Of a stretch of 64,000 bases of DNA, positions 27,141-38,874 are shown piece after piece. This DNA comes from Melanocharis versteri. Lineage: Eukaryota > Chordata > Aves > Passeriformes > Melanocharitidae. Positions within the stretch are counted from its first letter, which is position 1. Each line of letters starts with the position of its first letter. Location of the stretch: assembly GCA_013397845.1 (NCBI GenBank), contig VZTG01004476.1, positions 266,858 to 330,857 of the forward strand, written 5' to 3'. Position numbers and translations under genes: made by a program. The notes beneath the pieces are model-generated. The model worked only from the letters and a program-made list of their open reading frames with translations. It had not been told where the DNA came from and did not search any database.

Positions 27141-27261
27141 CTTCTATGAAGTGCTGAATGGAGATGAATACCCACCACTGCATTTCATGCCTGTCTTCAA
27201 TTTGGGTAATTCCAGTTAGCAAGATAGATCTGTTCCCTATTGCAAGAAACTCCTGATGTTT
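27141..27261 (-). CDS. Candidate internal exon, unidentified gene (longest clean one)
   Basis: Minus strand: strong acceptor (TTGGGTTTTATTGTTTCAG) before base 27,261 and donor GAAG|GTAAAA after 27,141. The 121 nt are open in only one of three frames, entered in phase 0 and left in phase 1, coding for 40 residues that include LLTGITQIEDRHEMQWWVFI. The mixed charged and aromatic composition looks like real protein. I do not recognise the family. The next candidate to the left (21.5 kb) enters in phase 0, so at least one more exon would have to lie between, or one of the two is wrong. Confidence 0.33.
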
Positions 27262-28799
27262 CTGAAACAATAAAACCCAAGGCACCCAAAACTCCAACAT
27301 CACTGTGCCCTGTGAAACAACAGAACTACACAGGTTTTGCCCTCTGCAACAAACAGGTCCTTCTCTCCCTTCATTAGAAATGCCTTAGTTTAGGTTTCCA
27401 GACTGCTTCTCTTCAGCAGGGCTCCCACTTAGCTGGTGGACTCAGCACACCCTGAGCCACCCACACCATGGGAAGCTCAGGGGAACTTTTTCTCTCACAC
27501 CTTCTGATCTTCTTGTGCCCTTTCTGGCAACCTTTCTGGCACAGGGCGTAGGGTGAATCCAGGCAGTGTATTTAACTCACACTTAGTGATATATAAAATC
27601 AAGCCACAGTGCTGGCTGAAACAAAGGGGCAGGGCCACATCACACAACATAAGGGGAAAAAACATCCCACAAAACAAACAAAAATAATGATAGCCTCTTC
27701 TAGCAGTAACTCACTGGCTTAGCTGTAATATTAATTTTCACTTTACTCAAATCCATTTGGCTGAAAGGATGCTCTTCGGTTTATGAGAACTTTTCTCTCA
27801 GTGTACCCAAACAGCTGAAGTTCTTTTTCAGCAGTGCTCTGAACTGAATGGAACACAGTACATACAGCTGCAAGCCTGCAAAGCTGGGTGATTTCACTTT
27901 ACACTCCAAGCTGTGGCAATCAAAAAATAAACAAATATAGAAAAAAGCCGTATTGTTTCACTGAAAGCAGCATAACTCCAACTCCCCACTCAACGCCAGG
28001 CTAAGGCATGTCCTGTGTATTTGGACATGGCTCGTGAGTACTGCTGAGTATCACACTGACATTCACTGCCCTCATTGAAGCCAGAAGCTGGGGACTTTTA
28101 AAATTTTCACCTTATTTTCCAACGTTCAGTCTAGCAATTCTGTGCTGTTCTGTGAATCTCTGTTCCTTTGAAAAGGGGAACACAGCAGAGATAATAGCTA
28201 CAAGTTGTCAAACACCATATATAAACCAGAAATCAAGAAAGCATACTATTAGTTTGCAGCTGAAATTGTTTCGACTGCAATTAAGTGTATTTCAAGCTAC
28301 ATATTGTATTTTTGCACTAAATTATAATTACTTAGGTAACTTAGGTACAACACAACTCTAGTGCTGTACGTAAATTCAACTTTTCTTTATCGTATTATGC
28401 CTTAGTGAGAACTCCCTTCAATTTTGATGAGTTAGTACAGGAAAAGAAATGCAACACCATATTAGTACAAATCTAAGGAAAGAATTGCTTAGCTAAAATT
28501 CCACCATCTACTGTTTTTGCAAGCATCTAAAAACACAGCCAATAGTCACCAGAATTGCTGAACAGGATTTTTTGAAAGTGGGACACACACACACAAAAAA
28601 AGAGCAAAATTGCAGATCCATCAAAAAATCACTTTGAGTTCAGATCAGCTTTTTATCACAAAGGTTTTGTAAAATTGCTACTGAAATAACTATTTCTTTT
28701 TTGGCAGGACATCAAGAAAAAAGACTTGAAACATCAAAAAAAGCCCATTAAATAATAAACATGTCCCCCAGATACTTTTGACCTCAAAAGGAAACGCTC
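27262..28799. other. Non-coding stretch, nothing recognised
   Basis: AT-rich, with a short (CA)n at about 28,585-28,598. No gene or mobile element seen. Confidence 0.45.
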
Positions 28800-29230
28800 T
28801 CAGCCATGGTGAATGATGCCTGTATTACTCCTCCTCGCTTTCAGAGGTATATTCAGGCACCAGTCCTCCGTGGGAAGCCATGTGATTTCCCTATGGAGGC
28901 ACCTCAAGCTAGGCACATCGCTCAGATCAGAGTGGCAAAGGCGAAGCACCTTCCACGGTCATTTCTGCAGCACGGAGAGCGCAGAGCTGAAGGACAGCAA
29001 CAGACCAGCACCCACCACACTGGACAACAACAGCCACGGAGAAAGAAGAGCAGACCTCCCAGCACTGCTCTCATGGACCATCATCCCATTCTTTAAAACA
29101 GTATCCATGTGTTCCAGACAAATGCTGCAAAAACAAGTTCTGCAAAAGCCTCGGCACGCACCCAGACAGACATGCCAAGCACCTCACCCAGCCACAGCTG
29201 CTGGGGCCAGGTGAGAAGCTGGAGTGGTGA
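28800..29230. other. GC- and CpG-raised patch
   Basis: About 430 bases with visibly higher GC than the flanks and about ten CpGs. A plus-strand ORF of 96 codons starts at 28,806 in a good Kozak context (GCCATGG), a second overlapping plus frame runs 28,813-29,214, and a donor-like CCAG|GTGAGA follows at 29,212. The peptides are rich in Q, H, R and S and match nothing I know. It could be a non-coding RNA exon, an old exon or an old repeat; it is not dense enough for a CpG island. Confidence 0.25.
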
Positions 29231-32200
29231 GAGAGGGGGAAAAAAGGAAAAATTCAAGAAAGCGACATTAACTTTCCCATCCAGAATTGCTGTCTAGTTT
29301 TCTCCAAACCTGCACCAGGATTTTAAGCACCTATTGGAATGCCAACACCCAAAGAAGCAGCACACAGAATGATCCAGTCCAGAATGTGATGTAGGCATGG
29401 GAACCATATTTGGGTTAACTACAGAAGACTAGTAGATCTAATTTAGAAACTTCCAAGAGCACAGCATTTCAGCAGGACAGCTACATTGCTCAGAGAGCTG
29501 CTGGGAAGCCCTACCAGCTCTGAGTTGCCCACAAACCCCCCAGTTTGCACATGCATCACACAGTGCAGATTTTGGTTTCACTCAGCTACGTGCTGATATA
29601 AGGCTATAACATGGTAACCTGGCTCTGGAAATCTGTAAATTTCCATTTTGCTTTTTCAAGTCTGTTTTTGCTTATCAGAAGAAAAAAAAAAATCCCCTAC
29701 TTTGTAAAAATGCATAGCATTTTTATTCCTGTTCCAAGCCAAAACCAACACCAGATGGAAACTCATTTAAAATTCTTACGTCCTGAGCTCTCTTTCTGCA
29801 AGGAGGCTACTACTACCAGCTAAGCAGCCCCAGGAAAAAGAAGCAAATTTAAAAAAAAAGATCAATAGAATATGAAAGTGATTTACATTATAGAAGACGA
29901 GTGAACACAGAAGAAAACTGGCAAACCACAGTGACTGCTTCAAAAATAATTATGTCTTATTTACTTTGAAAACAATGAAATGTCCTGAAAATACCATCAG
30001 GTCCCACCAGATAAGAAATGCATAATATGTGTTCCTAAGGACAGTGGAGGAAACATCAAGCAGTTTTACTCCGCAACAAATCTCAGCTCCTAAAAAGATA
30101 CAAGGCCACAAACTGACTTGCTGTGAGTCAGACCATGCCAGTTGCAGAGGCCAAAGACACCCAAAAAGCCATCTGACCTCCATTCCCCACCCTTGGGGGT
30201 GTGGGTATGCAACAAGCTGAGTGAGAAAGCCAGACCAGGAGAGAGAACGAGACATCTTGTTGCTTCCTGAGTTTCTATCTGTAGCTTTAAGGTGGCTGCT
30301 CTGCATGTCACTGGGTCGCATTTCTCGCTGGAATAATAGGAACAGTTCTGTAGGTGACTCATTCATAATTCATAAAATCTTAAGCATTTTGCAGCTCTCA
30401 CTATGAATGCAGAGCAGCCTTTTCTAGTCTCATTTACCACAGCCAGTCTCAACAAACTGATCAAAAATCAGTAACACAAAAGTTTTCTGATACTGAGACT
30501 ACTTAACAAATAGTATAAATACAGTGCTTATACAGCAATCTTATTCAGGATGTGTGCAGTGGTCCTTACTGATCAGTCACTACAGAAATCTGAACAATGG
30601 CATGTCTTTTTAAGAAAGCGAAAGCTGTCAAAGTGCTATATTTATACTATTTGCAGAGCATTCTTTATTTAGATTTCTATGGTAACCAGTAAGTAAGAGG
30701 ACTGCAGTTCGTATTTTGAATTTTTTCATCCCCCATAGTCCAAACCAGCAGAACTACTACAACCTTTCCTCCAGAAGGAAAAAGCAATAAGCAAACATCT
30801 TATGGACTCAAATAGAGCCGAGTTTTTAATAATTACCTTGAGATGGAGTTTTTCTCTAACATAGCAACAAACAAATAATTCATTTAAGCTATCCTTTTTA
30901 AAGTAACTTAGTAACAAAACCAGTCTGGTATGCATTACCCACCAAGCAAAACTTGTCAAAATTGGATTTCTGCTGTTACATCATTTTGTCTGTCAAAATG
31001 CAACCATTGAAGAGGAAACGGGCAAGTTTGTTCTCCCTCTGTCACATAATCAGGGACCACATACATTGTGAGAACCAGTACCTGCTGCAGGGGTACAGTA
31101 CTGTTACCACTGGAGCAAGCATGTTCATTATTAAACCACACCAATTTAATTTGAAAAGCAGGTCAGACAATGCACTGCACCACACAGACACCCTACACAT
31201 CCAGAACAGACTATAGCCAGGCTGGTCCCACAGCAAATTGTGCTTGCTGTAAACATTACAGGGCCAGCATGAGTAGCACCAGCTCCCTCACCCACACCGC
31301 CTCTTTATGGGTTTTCCCATCAAGGCCTCCTAATTACATTTTGGGATAATAAAACATCAGAAAGAAGAACATAATTGCCCTTTTTTGCAAATAATCAGAA
31401 CTCAAAGCGAGTGTTATTTATTTCCTTTAAGGGAGAACTGCAAAGCAGGAAAAAATCTACCTCTCTCCCAAAATACAAGATATGTCCATTTTAACATCAG
31501 AATTCTATGTATTGTCAGGTACTCACTTCCCTTCCTTTGTTAGTCTTGATTTCTGAAGAGGATGCCAATACTAGACACTAGTCAGTTAGCCTTCAGCTCC
31601 AAATATCCAAGACTAATTTCCAAAACTCTCAGAGAAATTAATCCGCTGGCAATGACAAATGATTTCTATGGAATATTCCTCTCCCACATCTGGCCACTCT
31701 CTTCTCAGCATTTTGGTTGTCAGAGATGGTACCACACTCCTACCTTCTGGAAGCTCATGAGCAAGTCTGGAGCAAATGTTTTCCAAGCAAGCCCATTTTT
31801 GCCCACTGCACTGAGTTAAGCTTTTGAGAATTGGGATTCCTCCCTAGACAAAGACTATTTTTATCAAGGAAAGAGGAAATCCTGTCCCCATCTCCTGTGA
31901 GTTTTATCATACATCCACAATTCCCATGTGAAACTGCACAGGACTTTGAGAACTACAGCACTCTGGCAAGACATCTGAGGGTTTAGTCATGAGACAGCTC
32001 AAAACTAGAGGAAAGCAATCGCTGGACGCAGCCTAGCAGGAGCCCTCCACTGCCACGTTCCCTTCCCACTGCCCAGAAACCAGACGGATGACCAGGCTGC
32101 AGCAGAAGACAGCCAAGGCAATCACGCTGTGCCTGCCTAGAGTCACCAACAAGAACCACTCAGTCTCAAAAGCCACCTTTTGCTGAACTTATTTAGCACA

Positions 32201-33218
32201 AGACAAAAGACACCTACCACCAGTGCTTGATCAGCACAGGGTCAGTTCGCATTCAGCAACGCTTGCAATGGGACAAGTGGGATATTGTCAGCAGCCCCAC
32301 AGCACAGGACCCCCATGCCCTCATTGCTGCCTGGAAAGCACAGAGAAGATGGCAGAGGCATTCCAACTACCCAAAATATCCTAAAGCACTGAGAGCCTGG
32401 CACTCTCTGCAGCTTGGGCAACTCGCAGAGCCAAAATAAACCAGCAGGGAAACACCGGGGAAGGTACTGCTAGAGTCCCTTGAATGGGCACCATTTTGCC
32501 TGGCTCCCCCAGGGGCCTGTAAGCACCAGCCACTTGATCCCTCTTGCCAGCTTCTCCCACCCCCCAAAATGTGGTGCCTGAGCACAGACAAAGGCACCCT
32601 GTTTTAACATACCACTTCATGGCAAGAGCATGGAACAGGAACAGTAGGCCATAGTCAAAAAAATTAAAGAGAACAGAAGTTCTGTGGAACAGAAAGCACT
32701 TTCAAAGCACCAAATTTCACTGGCTTGCAGAAGCCAGTGAATGAGCACTCAGTTTCGCTAAAATTACTCCAGACTAGTAAAGTGTAACATTACACAGGGT
32801 AATAAATTTGAAAAACAAGAGCTTGTTAGATACAGTAGAACTGGAATACATTTTCTACCTGTGGCTTATATCCCTCTTCTGATCTAATAAATCCAATTAA
32901 TTTCAACATCACTGAAGGAAAACAGAGTACTTCATCTTCTTCATGGTCCTATCTAATGCAACTAACCAGTTTAAACAGGGAGAAATCACAAGTGCCTACC
33001 AAGAGATGTGTCAGCCAGAGGCAGGCTCCCCGCCAACAAAAACTGCAGCATGTTCCTCTCTGCACCTCCACACCAAGCCTCCTAAAAAACACTCTTCACA
33101 GCAAATTTCCTCAGAAATTTCTCAGCATGAGCTATGTTGAAGTATCTCCTACTATGTTCTGAAAGCACAATGCAAAGGTCTCAAATATTTCCTCACTCTG
33201 TGCTTGCACATGTTAAGT
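29231..33218. other. Non-coding stretch, nothing recognised
   Basis: AT-rich and then mixed sequence. A slightly GC-rich patch at 32.0-32.6 kb has no recognisable content. A minus-strand exon-like interval near 30.84-30.90 kb (AAG|GTAATT donor) was considered too weak to list. Confidence 0.45.
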
Positions 33219-33845
33219 CATATAATCATAGAATATCCTGAGTGGCAAGAGATCCACAAGGATCATCAAAGTCCAGCTCCTGGCCCTGCACAGGACAAAC
33301 CCAACAATCACACCATGTGTCTGAGAGCATTGTCCAAATGCTTCTGGAACTCTGAAAGGCTTGGTGCTGTGACCACTTCTCTGGGGAGCCTGTTCCAATG
33401 CTCAACCACCCTCCGGGTGAAGAACCTTCTCCTAATATCCCACCTAAACATCCCCTGGTGCAGCTTGATGCCATTCCCTCAGGTCCTATTGCTGGTCACC
33501 AGAGAAAAGGGTTCAGCACCTGCTCCTCTGCTACCCCACATGAGGAAGCTGTAGACCTCAGTCTCCTCCAAGAATAAACCAAGTGACCTCAGCTGGTCCT
33601 CACATGGCTTCCCCTTTAGACACTTCACCATCTTCATGGCCCTTCTTTGGACTCTCTCTAATAGCTTTAGATCCTTCTTACACTGTGAAAACTGACACAA
33701 CACTCAAGGTGAGACTGCACCAGTGCCGAGCAGAGCAGGACAATCCCCTCCCTTGCCCGGCTGGCGATGCTGTGCCTGATGCACCCCAGGACACAGCTGG
33801 CCCTCCTGGCTGCCAGGGCACACTGGTAACTCAATGCCATGTTTT
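33219..33845 (-). mobile_element. CR1 LINE, 3' part, 5'-truncated
   Basis: On the minus strand this is the 3' end of an avian CR1. From right to left it passes through the end of the reverse-transcriptase ORF (peptide fragments LERVQRRAMKMVKCLKG and LRSLGLFLEETEVYSFL from 33,479-33,703), then the 3' UTR with the AACAGGCTCCCCAGAGA-type motif, and ends at an ATTCTATGATTATATGA-like octamer tail at about 33,219-33,235. The 5' end is truncated near 33,845, as is usual for CR1. It is diverged, with frame breaks, so inactive. The plus-strand ORFs over it are shadows. Confidence 0.9.
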
Positions 33846-35670
33846 AAAGAACCACAACTCATTGTTTAGGCGGCACACTTCAGCACATTCTCTCCAGAGA
33901 AGTCACTCTGAAGCATCCTCCTGCATTCAACTACTCCTCTGCTTGGTTACACTAGCTTAAAAATGCACCTCCTGTGTACTCACCATGCTGCACGCTGACT
34001 AAGGTCTAGGGAGGGATAGTCACTGTATCCAACTAATTGATTTTGTACTTACTAAGTGATTTCCAGCCTGACTCACTGACCTTTGCTACTGCATCCTCAC
34101 AAAACATGCCATGACAGGACCATCTCTATTCATCCCGTGTTTGATGACTAGACCCAGACTGTCCCTGCTGGAGCTCAGAAACAGCAGGAGTAGCAGGGAG
34201 ATCAAGAACTGAAAGAGGCACCCAGAAGCCTTTTTTTAAAAAAAAGAAGATGTATATATACCAATATGCCAAACTATACTTTGATCCAAAACACACGAGC
34301 CAGCAGCTGCCACACAGTGAAGGAAACAGTGGCTTCTAGTAGCTGATACCCTACTTCAGCAAGAACAGTCCCAAGGACAAGAATCAAGAGTAGTTTGGAC
34401 TGCAGAGTGAGACCTCACACTTTTGGTTTTTGTTATAAACATCAATGTTTTGTTTTGTGAAAGCCCAGACCAATTTCCATCACAAGAATGTCAGGAATGC
34501 TCCAGAGCATCAGCATCCTTCCCACTAACAGATAAGGTGAATCACCCTCTGTGTGACCCTACCTAAAATAGCACACTGTTGAGCTATGGTACTGGGCAGG
34601 TCCAACCACGTTAAGACTGGCTTGCTCTGTCCAGGTAGAGCTAGCTTAGCCCAGCTGGAGATGGCTGCTGGGCCTCCCAACATCACAGCAGGAGAAAGGT
34701 CACTGTCGCAGCAACACAACAGTCCAGATGGAATCTCCTGCTTTCAGCCCTTGCTCCAGACTTCACCAACACGTTTCCTTCGCTGACTGAAAGACATGCC
34801 CATCAGTAAAGTGCCTTCAGCAGTTCACCATCATACACACAAGTTCCAAACAGAGGGGGGAAAAAACCAGTCCCTTTCCGTTCATTCAGTTACAAGCCAG
34901 CCTCCTGCTACTCACAATACTGCAGTGGTACTCCTATATAAGGGCACTTGCTTTTGAACACAAGAGGTGATGGAGGAAAAAAAACCCACAAATCTATGGT
35001 ACTTCTTCTCCACAGACAGGAAGCACAAAAACAAAGAAATTACCATAAGAGAAAACACTGTAACAAGCAATTAAAAAAAAAAAAAAAAACAAAACAGAAA
35101 AAACGGACTGAGTGGCCCAGCTGTCATCCGGGCCACCTTGAGGTTCTGCCACGCTGGCAGGTAGCACTGTAATCCACAGGGGCTGCTACTGAAGGAAAAG
35201 CAGCCATTGCAGAGCAAAATGCTCAGCAGAGCAAGGGAATAAGGAGGCAGGATTTTGGATGGCTTCTGCTCTAAATGTTTCTAAAAGGACTAAGTTATTT
35301 AAAACAACTCTCTTTTCTTCTGTTTGCAGCATATTTTATCTAGCTTTTTAATTTGTTTTGATCAAGTTCATGTTCCTTCTATTCAACCAAGTAATCCAAC
35401 AACTTGATATGTGAACCACTCAATAATCCTTTTAACATGGAGTCCGCATGTCACTGATAACCAGTTGCTTAGGATGCAGAAACACATCAAAAATCCCTGT
35501 GCAGTTCCTGTGGCTGTACATAATAAAGGGCACAAAACTTTCCTGGAAAAATATCTCTAGTATCCAGCTACAATGAAAGGGGAGCACCTCTACACAGTTT
35601 GGCTGGCGCAGATATCAAATAAGCAAAGACACAAGAAACTAAAGTGAAATTAAAACAACCACAGAAAACC
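33846..35670. other. Non-coding stretch with a long A tract
   Basis: Mixed sequence; an A17 run at 35,073-35,089 continues into A-rich DNA. No gene seen. Confidence 0.45.
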
Positions 35671-35685
35671 CAGGCTAGGACTAAA

Positions 35686-35720
35686 CCCCCCCCCCCAACA
35701 CCCCCAAACATGCCCGCACC
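35686..35720 (-). other. G-quadruplex-capable G/C tract
   Basis: The plus strand has C11 at 35,686-35,696, then CCCCC and CCC within the next 25 bases. On the minus strand this gives GGG, GGGGG and an 11-G run with short loops, meeting the usual four-G-run motif when the long run is split. Confidence 0.6.
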
Positions 35721-37819
35721 AAAAAACAAAAACCCAGCGTGAACACAGATATTCATAAGGAAGGACAGAAGAACATTTTGCTACATTGTCCTCCAGTAAG
35801 GATTTGGATTTTAAGGTCGTACATAACCATTCACAGTTTCCCAAGGAAAAGGAAGTCAGATGGCAGCAACAGTCCCTCTCTATTTGTGCTGACTTTTAAG
35901 AAAAAAGCAACTAAAAAATGAAAACCCCATGGTAGGCACCATAAAGCTACTACCGTTATATATCAGCATTACAGAAATTTAGATTCTTCCATAGTCTGAG
36001 GTATCTTTAAAGCGTAACTATTCCACTTCTTTGAAATAATTCTGTCATCGTGCCAGCAGCACTTTAAGCTAGCTAGAAAGAAATATATACCCATTGCTAG
36101 GGAAGGGCTAGCTGGGAAATGCAGCAATGGCAGGGAAGCACAGAGAGCTGAGGAGATGCGCAGCACACTGCACAAGCCTGAGGTGCCCGGCCTCCCCAAG
36201 GCACAAAGGGGAACAGGGTGCCTTCCTTCCCTCTCTTCTCAGCACAAACCTGAACAGTTAAGTATTATTTTCTATTATCAGATAAGAGCTGGCTTTTGGA
36301 AAGTTAAGAGTCTGACAGCTAATCAAGAAAATTCCCCCCAGAGAACAGACTGCTTACTTTCTGCAGAAATCACGAACACGTCCAGTCACTTCTAATATAA
36401 AAGTCTGACTACATAGCAACCCATGCCACTAACACTGCAGTCTAACATTTAAAGTTTCACTACAAAGGCATCATTGCCAAAACTACCAGTTTAGGCTGTC
36501 AAACACCTGCATATTGCAGTAGTATTTTCTTTATATTAAATATGCAGAGCATAGAAATAAGTCAAAGGTGTGCTTTGAAAAGGTAGTCAAGTACTTTTCT
36601 TCTAAACACATATTTCAAACAGATCATTGACAAATGAGAAGACCTAGGAACACCACAGGGGTGTGTTCTCCAAATATTTTGTTCAGAGGGTTACCACAAA
36701 AAATGCAAAAGGCCTCCAAAAACCCCTACTTGAATCCAGCCAGAAATGCATACCACACAAGCACAGTCCTTCCACTAAGAAAGCAGCCTATGGGGTGGTT
36801 TTGTTTATGCACCAATTAGGCTGTTAAAAGCATTCAGAGGTACCCCACCTACCAGAGAGTGCATTCCTCAGGGTGTGTAAAAACACAAAGGTCCTCTTTT
36901 TCACTGAAGATCTCTAAAACTGTAACAGAGAACAGATTGTTTCCTAACATCTTTCATACAACCCTGTTTGTGTTCCTGCAATTCAAACACATTATTCACA
37001 GCATTTAACATCCTCCTCACCTTAATCCCTTAAATTTGATGAATATATATCGGCATTATTTTCCCCACAGAAAGCCAAAGCCAATTTATAAAACAGTAAG
37101 GCTTAAAGACGTTCAGATATAGTGCTATAAAAAAACATTCCAGTAGAGTCCAAGTTTTGTTGTTTAGATATAACTTTATCCACATTACAAAGTAAAGATG
37201 CAAAAGACAAGATGCCTGGATGGGTGACTGGTATTGCAAGTGATGACTATTTTTCTTTAACCTATAAAGCCTTTTCTTTTAAATACAGTCTTGTAGATGT
37301 AAAAACAAGAGTAATATAAGTGTACAGGAGTACACTAGGAACTTCAGCAATGCTGACTCTAAAGCACAGAGATCCATCCCTGAGGTGGCACCAGCCCAGA
37401 CTGCCGAGGCTGCACGCTGCTGCCCAAGCTCAGGCACATTGCTTCTGGTCCCAAGCCAGATGGCTTGAAACCAGCTCAGATCTCCTCCACAGTCACAGCA
37501 CATTTATGTGCAATGCAGATAATCCTTCTACAACAACCAAGTGCGGAAGGTGGGGGGGGACATGATACTATTCACTACAAGAAAAATTCCAACAATGCTT
37601 GGCTGAACAAGATGGCAAATTTGCCCGCATTATTGCATTTGTATCTTGCCATAAACACCACCATCTAAAGTCAGTTTGCTTCCAAGCTTTAAACTCAACA
37701 AATAAAACCTACTTGAGGAATTATACTCATTTACATATCAAATACTAATGACCGTTTTACTGTTTCAACCCTTTTCTTATTCCTTCACTGATGTCAAAAC
37801 TTGGGTTTCATTTCCTTAC
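35721..37819. other. Non-coding stretch, nothing recognised
   Basis: AT-rich sequence with no recognisable repeat, RNA gene or convincing exon. Confidence 0.45.
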
Positions 37820-37877
37820 CTTCCCATGCTTTTGCTGCATGTTGGCTACAATTTCGTAGAAACGTCGTACCATAAGA
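37820..37877 (-). CDS. Candidate internal exon next to a CR1 insertion
   Basis: Minus strand: acceptor CAGCTTTCAG before base 37,877 and a strong donor GGGAAG|GTAAGG after 37,820. The 58 nt are entered in phase 2 and left in phase 0, reading LMVRRFYEIVANMQQKHGK. Three CpGs survive in these bases, unusual for this AT-rich region. Against it, recognisable CR1 sequence begins only about 20-30 bases upstream of the acceptor, so the branch-point region would be CR1-derived. Either the exon is older and tolerated the insertion, or the pattern is chance. Protein not recognised. Confidence 0.22.
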
Positions 37878-37894
37878 CTGAAAGCTGTGTGTTT

Positions 37895-38874
37895 GGAGAG
37901 ATGCTGGAAGTGGATGTTACCTGCCTGGACTTCAGTAAAGCCTTTGATACCATGTTCCACAGCATTCTCCTGGAAAAACTGGCTGATCATTTCTTGGATG
38001 GGTGCACTGTTCTTCAGGTAGAAAACTGGCTGGATGGCCAGCCCCAGAGAGTGGGGATGAGTTACATCCACCTGACAGCCAGTCATGAGTGGTGGCATCC
38101 GGAGCTCAGGACCAGCTGTGTTTAACGTCTTTGCTGATGACCTGGACCAGCAGATGAAGTGCATTTGCAGACAGTCTGCAGACAACACGAGCTGGGTGGG
38201 CGTGTTGATCTACTGGAGGACACAAAGGCTTTCATAGAAGGATCTGGACAGGCTGGATCAACGGCCCAAGGCCAACTGGACGAGGTTCAACAAGGCCAAA
38301 TGCTGGGTCCGGCACCTGGGTCACAACAACCCCCTGCAGCACCACAGGCTGGGGGCAGAGTGGCTGGAATGTGGCCCAGTGGAAAAGGCCGTGAGGGTGC
38401 TGGCCAACAGCCAGCTGAAGATGAGCCAGCATGTGCCCAGGCGGCCAAGAAAGCCAATGGCATCCTGGCTTGTATCAGAAACAGTGTGGCTAGAAACACA
38501 CCAGGAACATCAGAAACAGGGCAGTGATTGTCCTGTCCTCAGCACTGGCGAGGCTGCAATTCCAGTACTGTGTACAGCCAGGTGGGGGTCAGGCTCTTCC
38601 CCCAGGTAACCAGCCATTTGACATAAGGCAACAGCCTCAAGTTGTGCCAGGCAGATTAATATTGAATATTAGGAAAAATTTCTTCACTGAAAGGGTTCTC
38701 AAGCATTAGAACAGGCTGCCCAGGGAAGTGATGGAACCACTGAGCCTGGAGGCATTTAAAAGACATGTAGCTGTGGGTCTTAGAAATAGCGTTTGGTGGT
38801 GGACTTAGTGCTAAGCTAACAGCTGGACTGGATGATCTTGGAGGTCCTTTTCCAACCTAAATGATCCTATGATA
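37895..38874 (+). mobile_element. CR1 LINE with RT region and internal deletion
   Basis: Plus-strand CR1. It begins inside the reverse-transcriptase domain (peptide LDFSKAFDTMFHSILLEKLA from 37,929, a standard CR1 RT stretch). It continues through the region normally encoding ADD, here mutated to ADN (GCAGACAACACG at about 38,179), the LNEV/FNKAKC stretch and the SALARLQFQYC stretch. It then jumps at about 38,580 to the late GGTGGGGGTCAGGCTCTTCCCCCAGG segment and the 3' UTR (GGAAAAATTTCTTCACTGAAAGGG; GAACAGGCTGCCCAGGGAAG), ending in a diverged GATCCTATGATAATG tail. From memory of CR1 layout, roughly 230 bases are missing at the jump. Many stops: dead copy. Confidence 0.9.

Noticed and set aside
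33204..33960. Several plus-strand ORFs of 60-125 codons
   Set aside because: They are antisense shadows of the minus-strand CR1 and its flank.
38159..38709. Several ORFs on both strands
   Set aside because: All fall inside the dead plus-strand CR1 copy.
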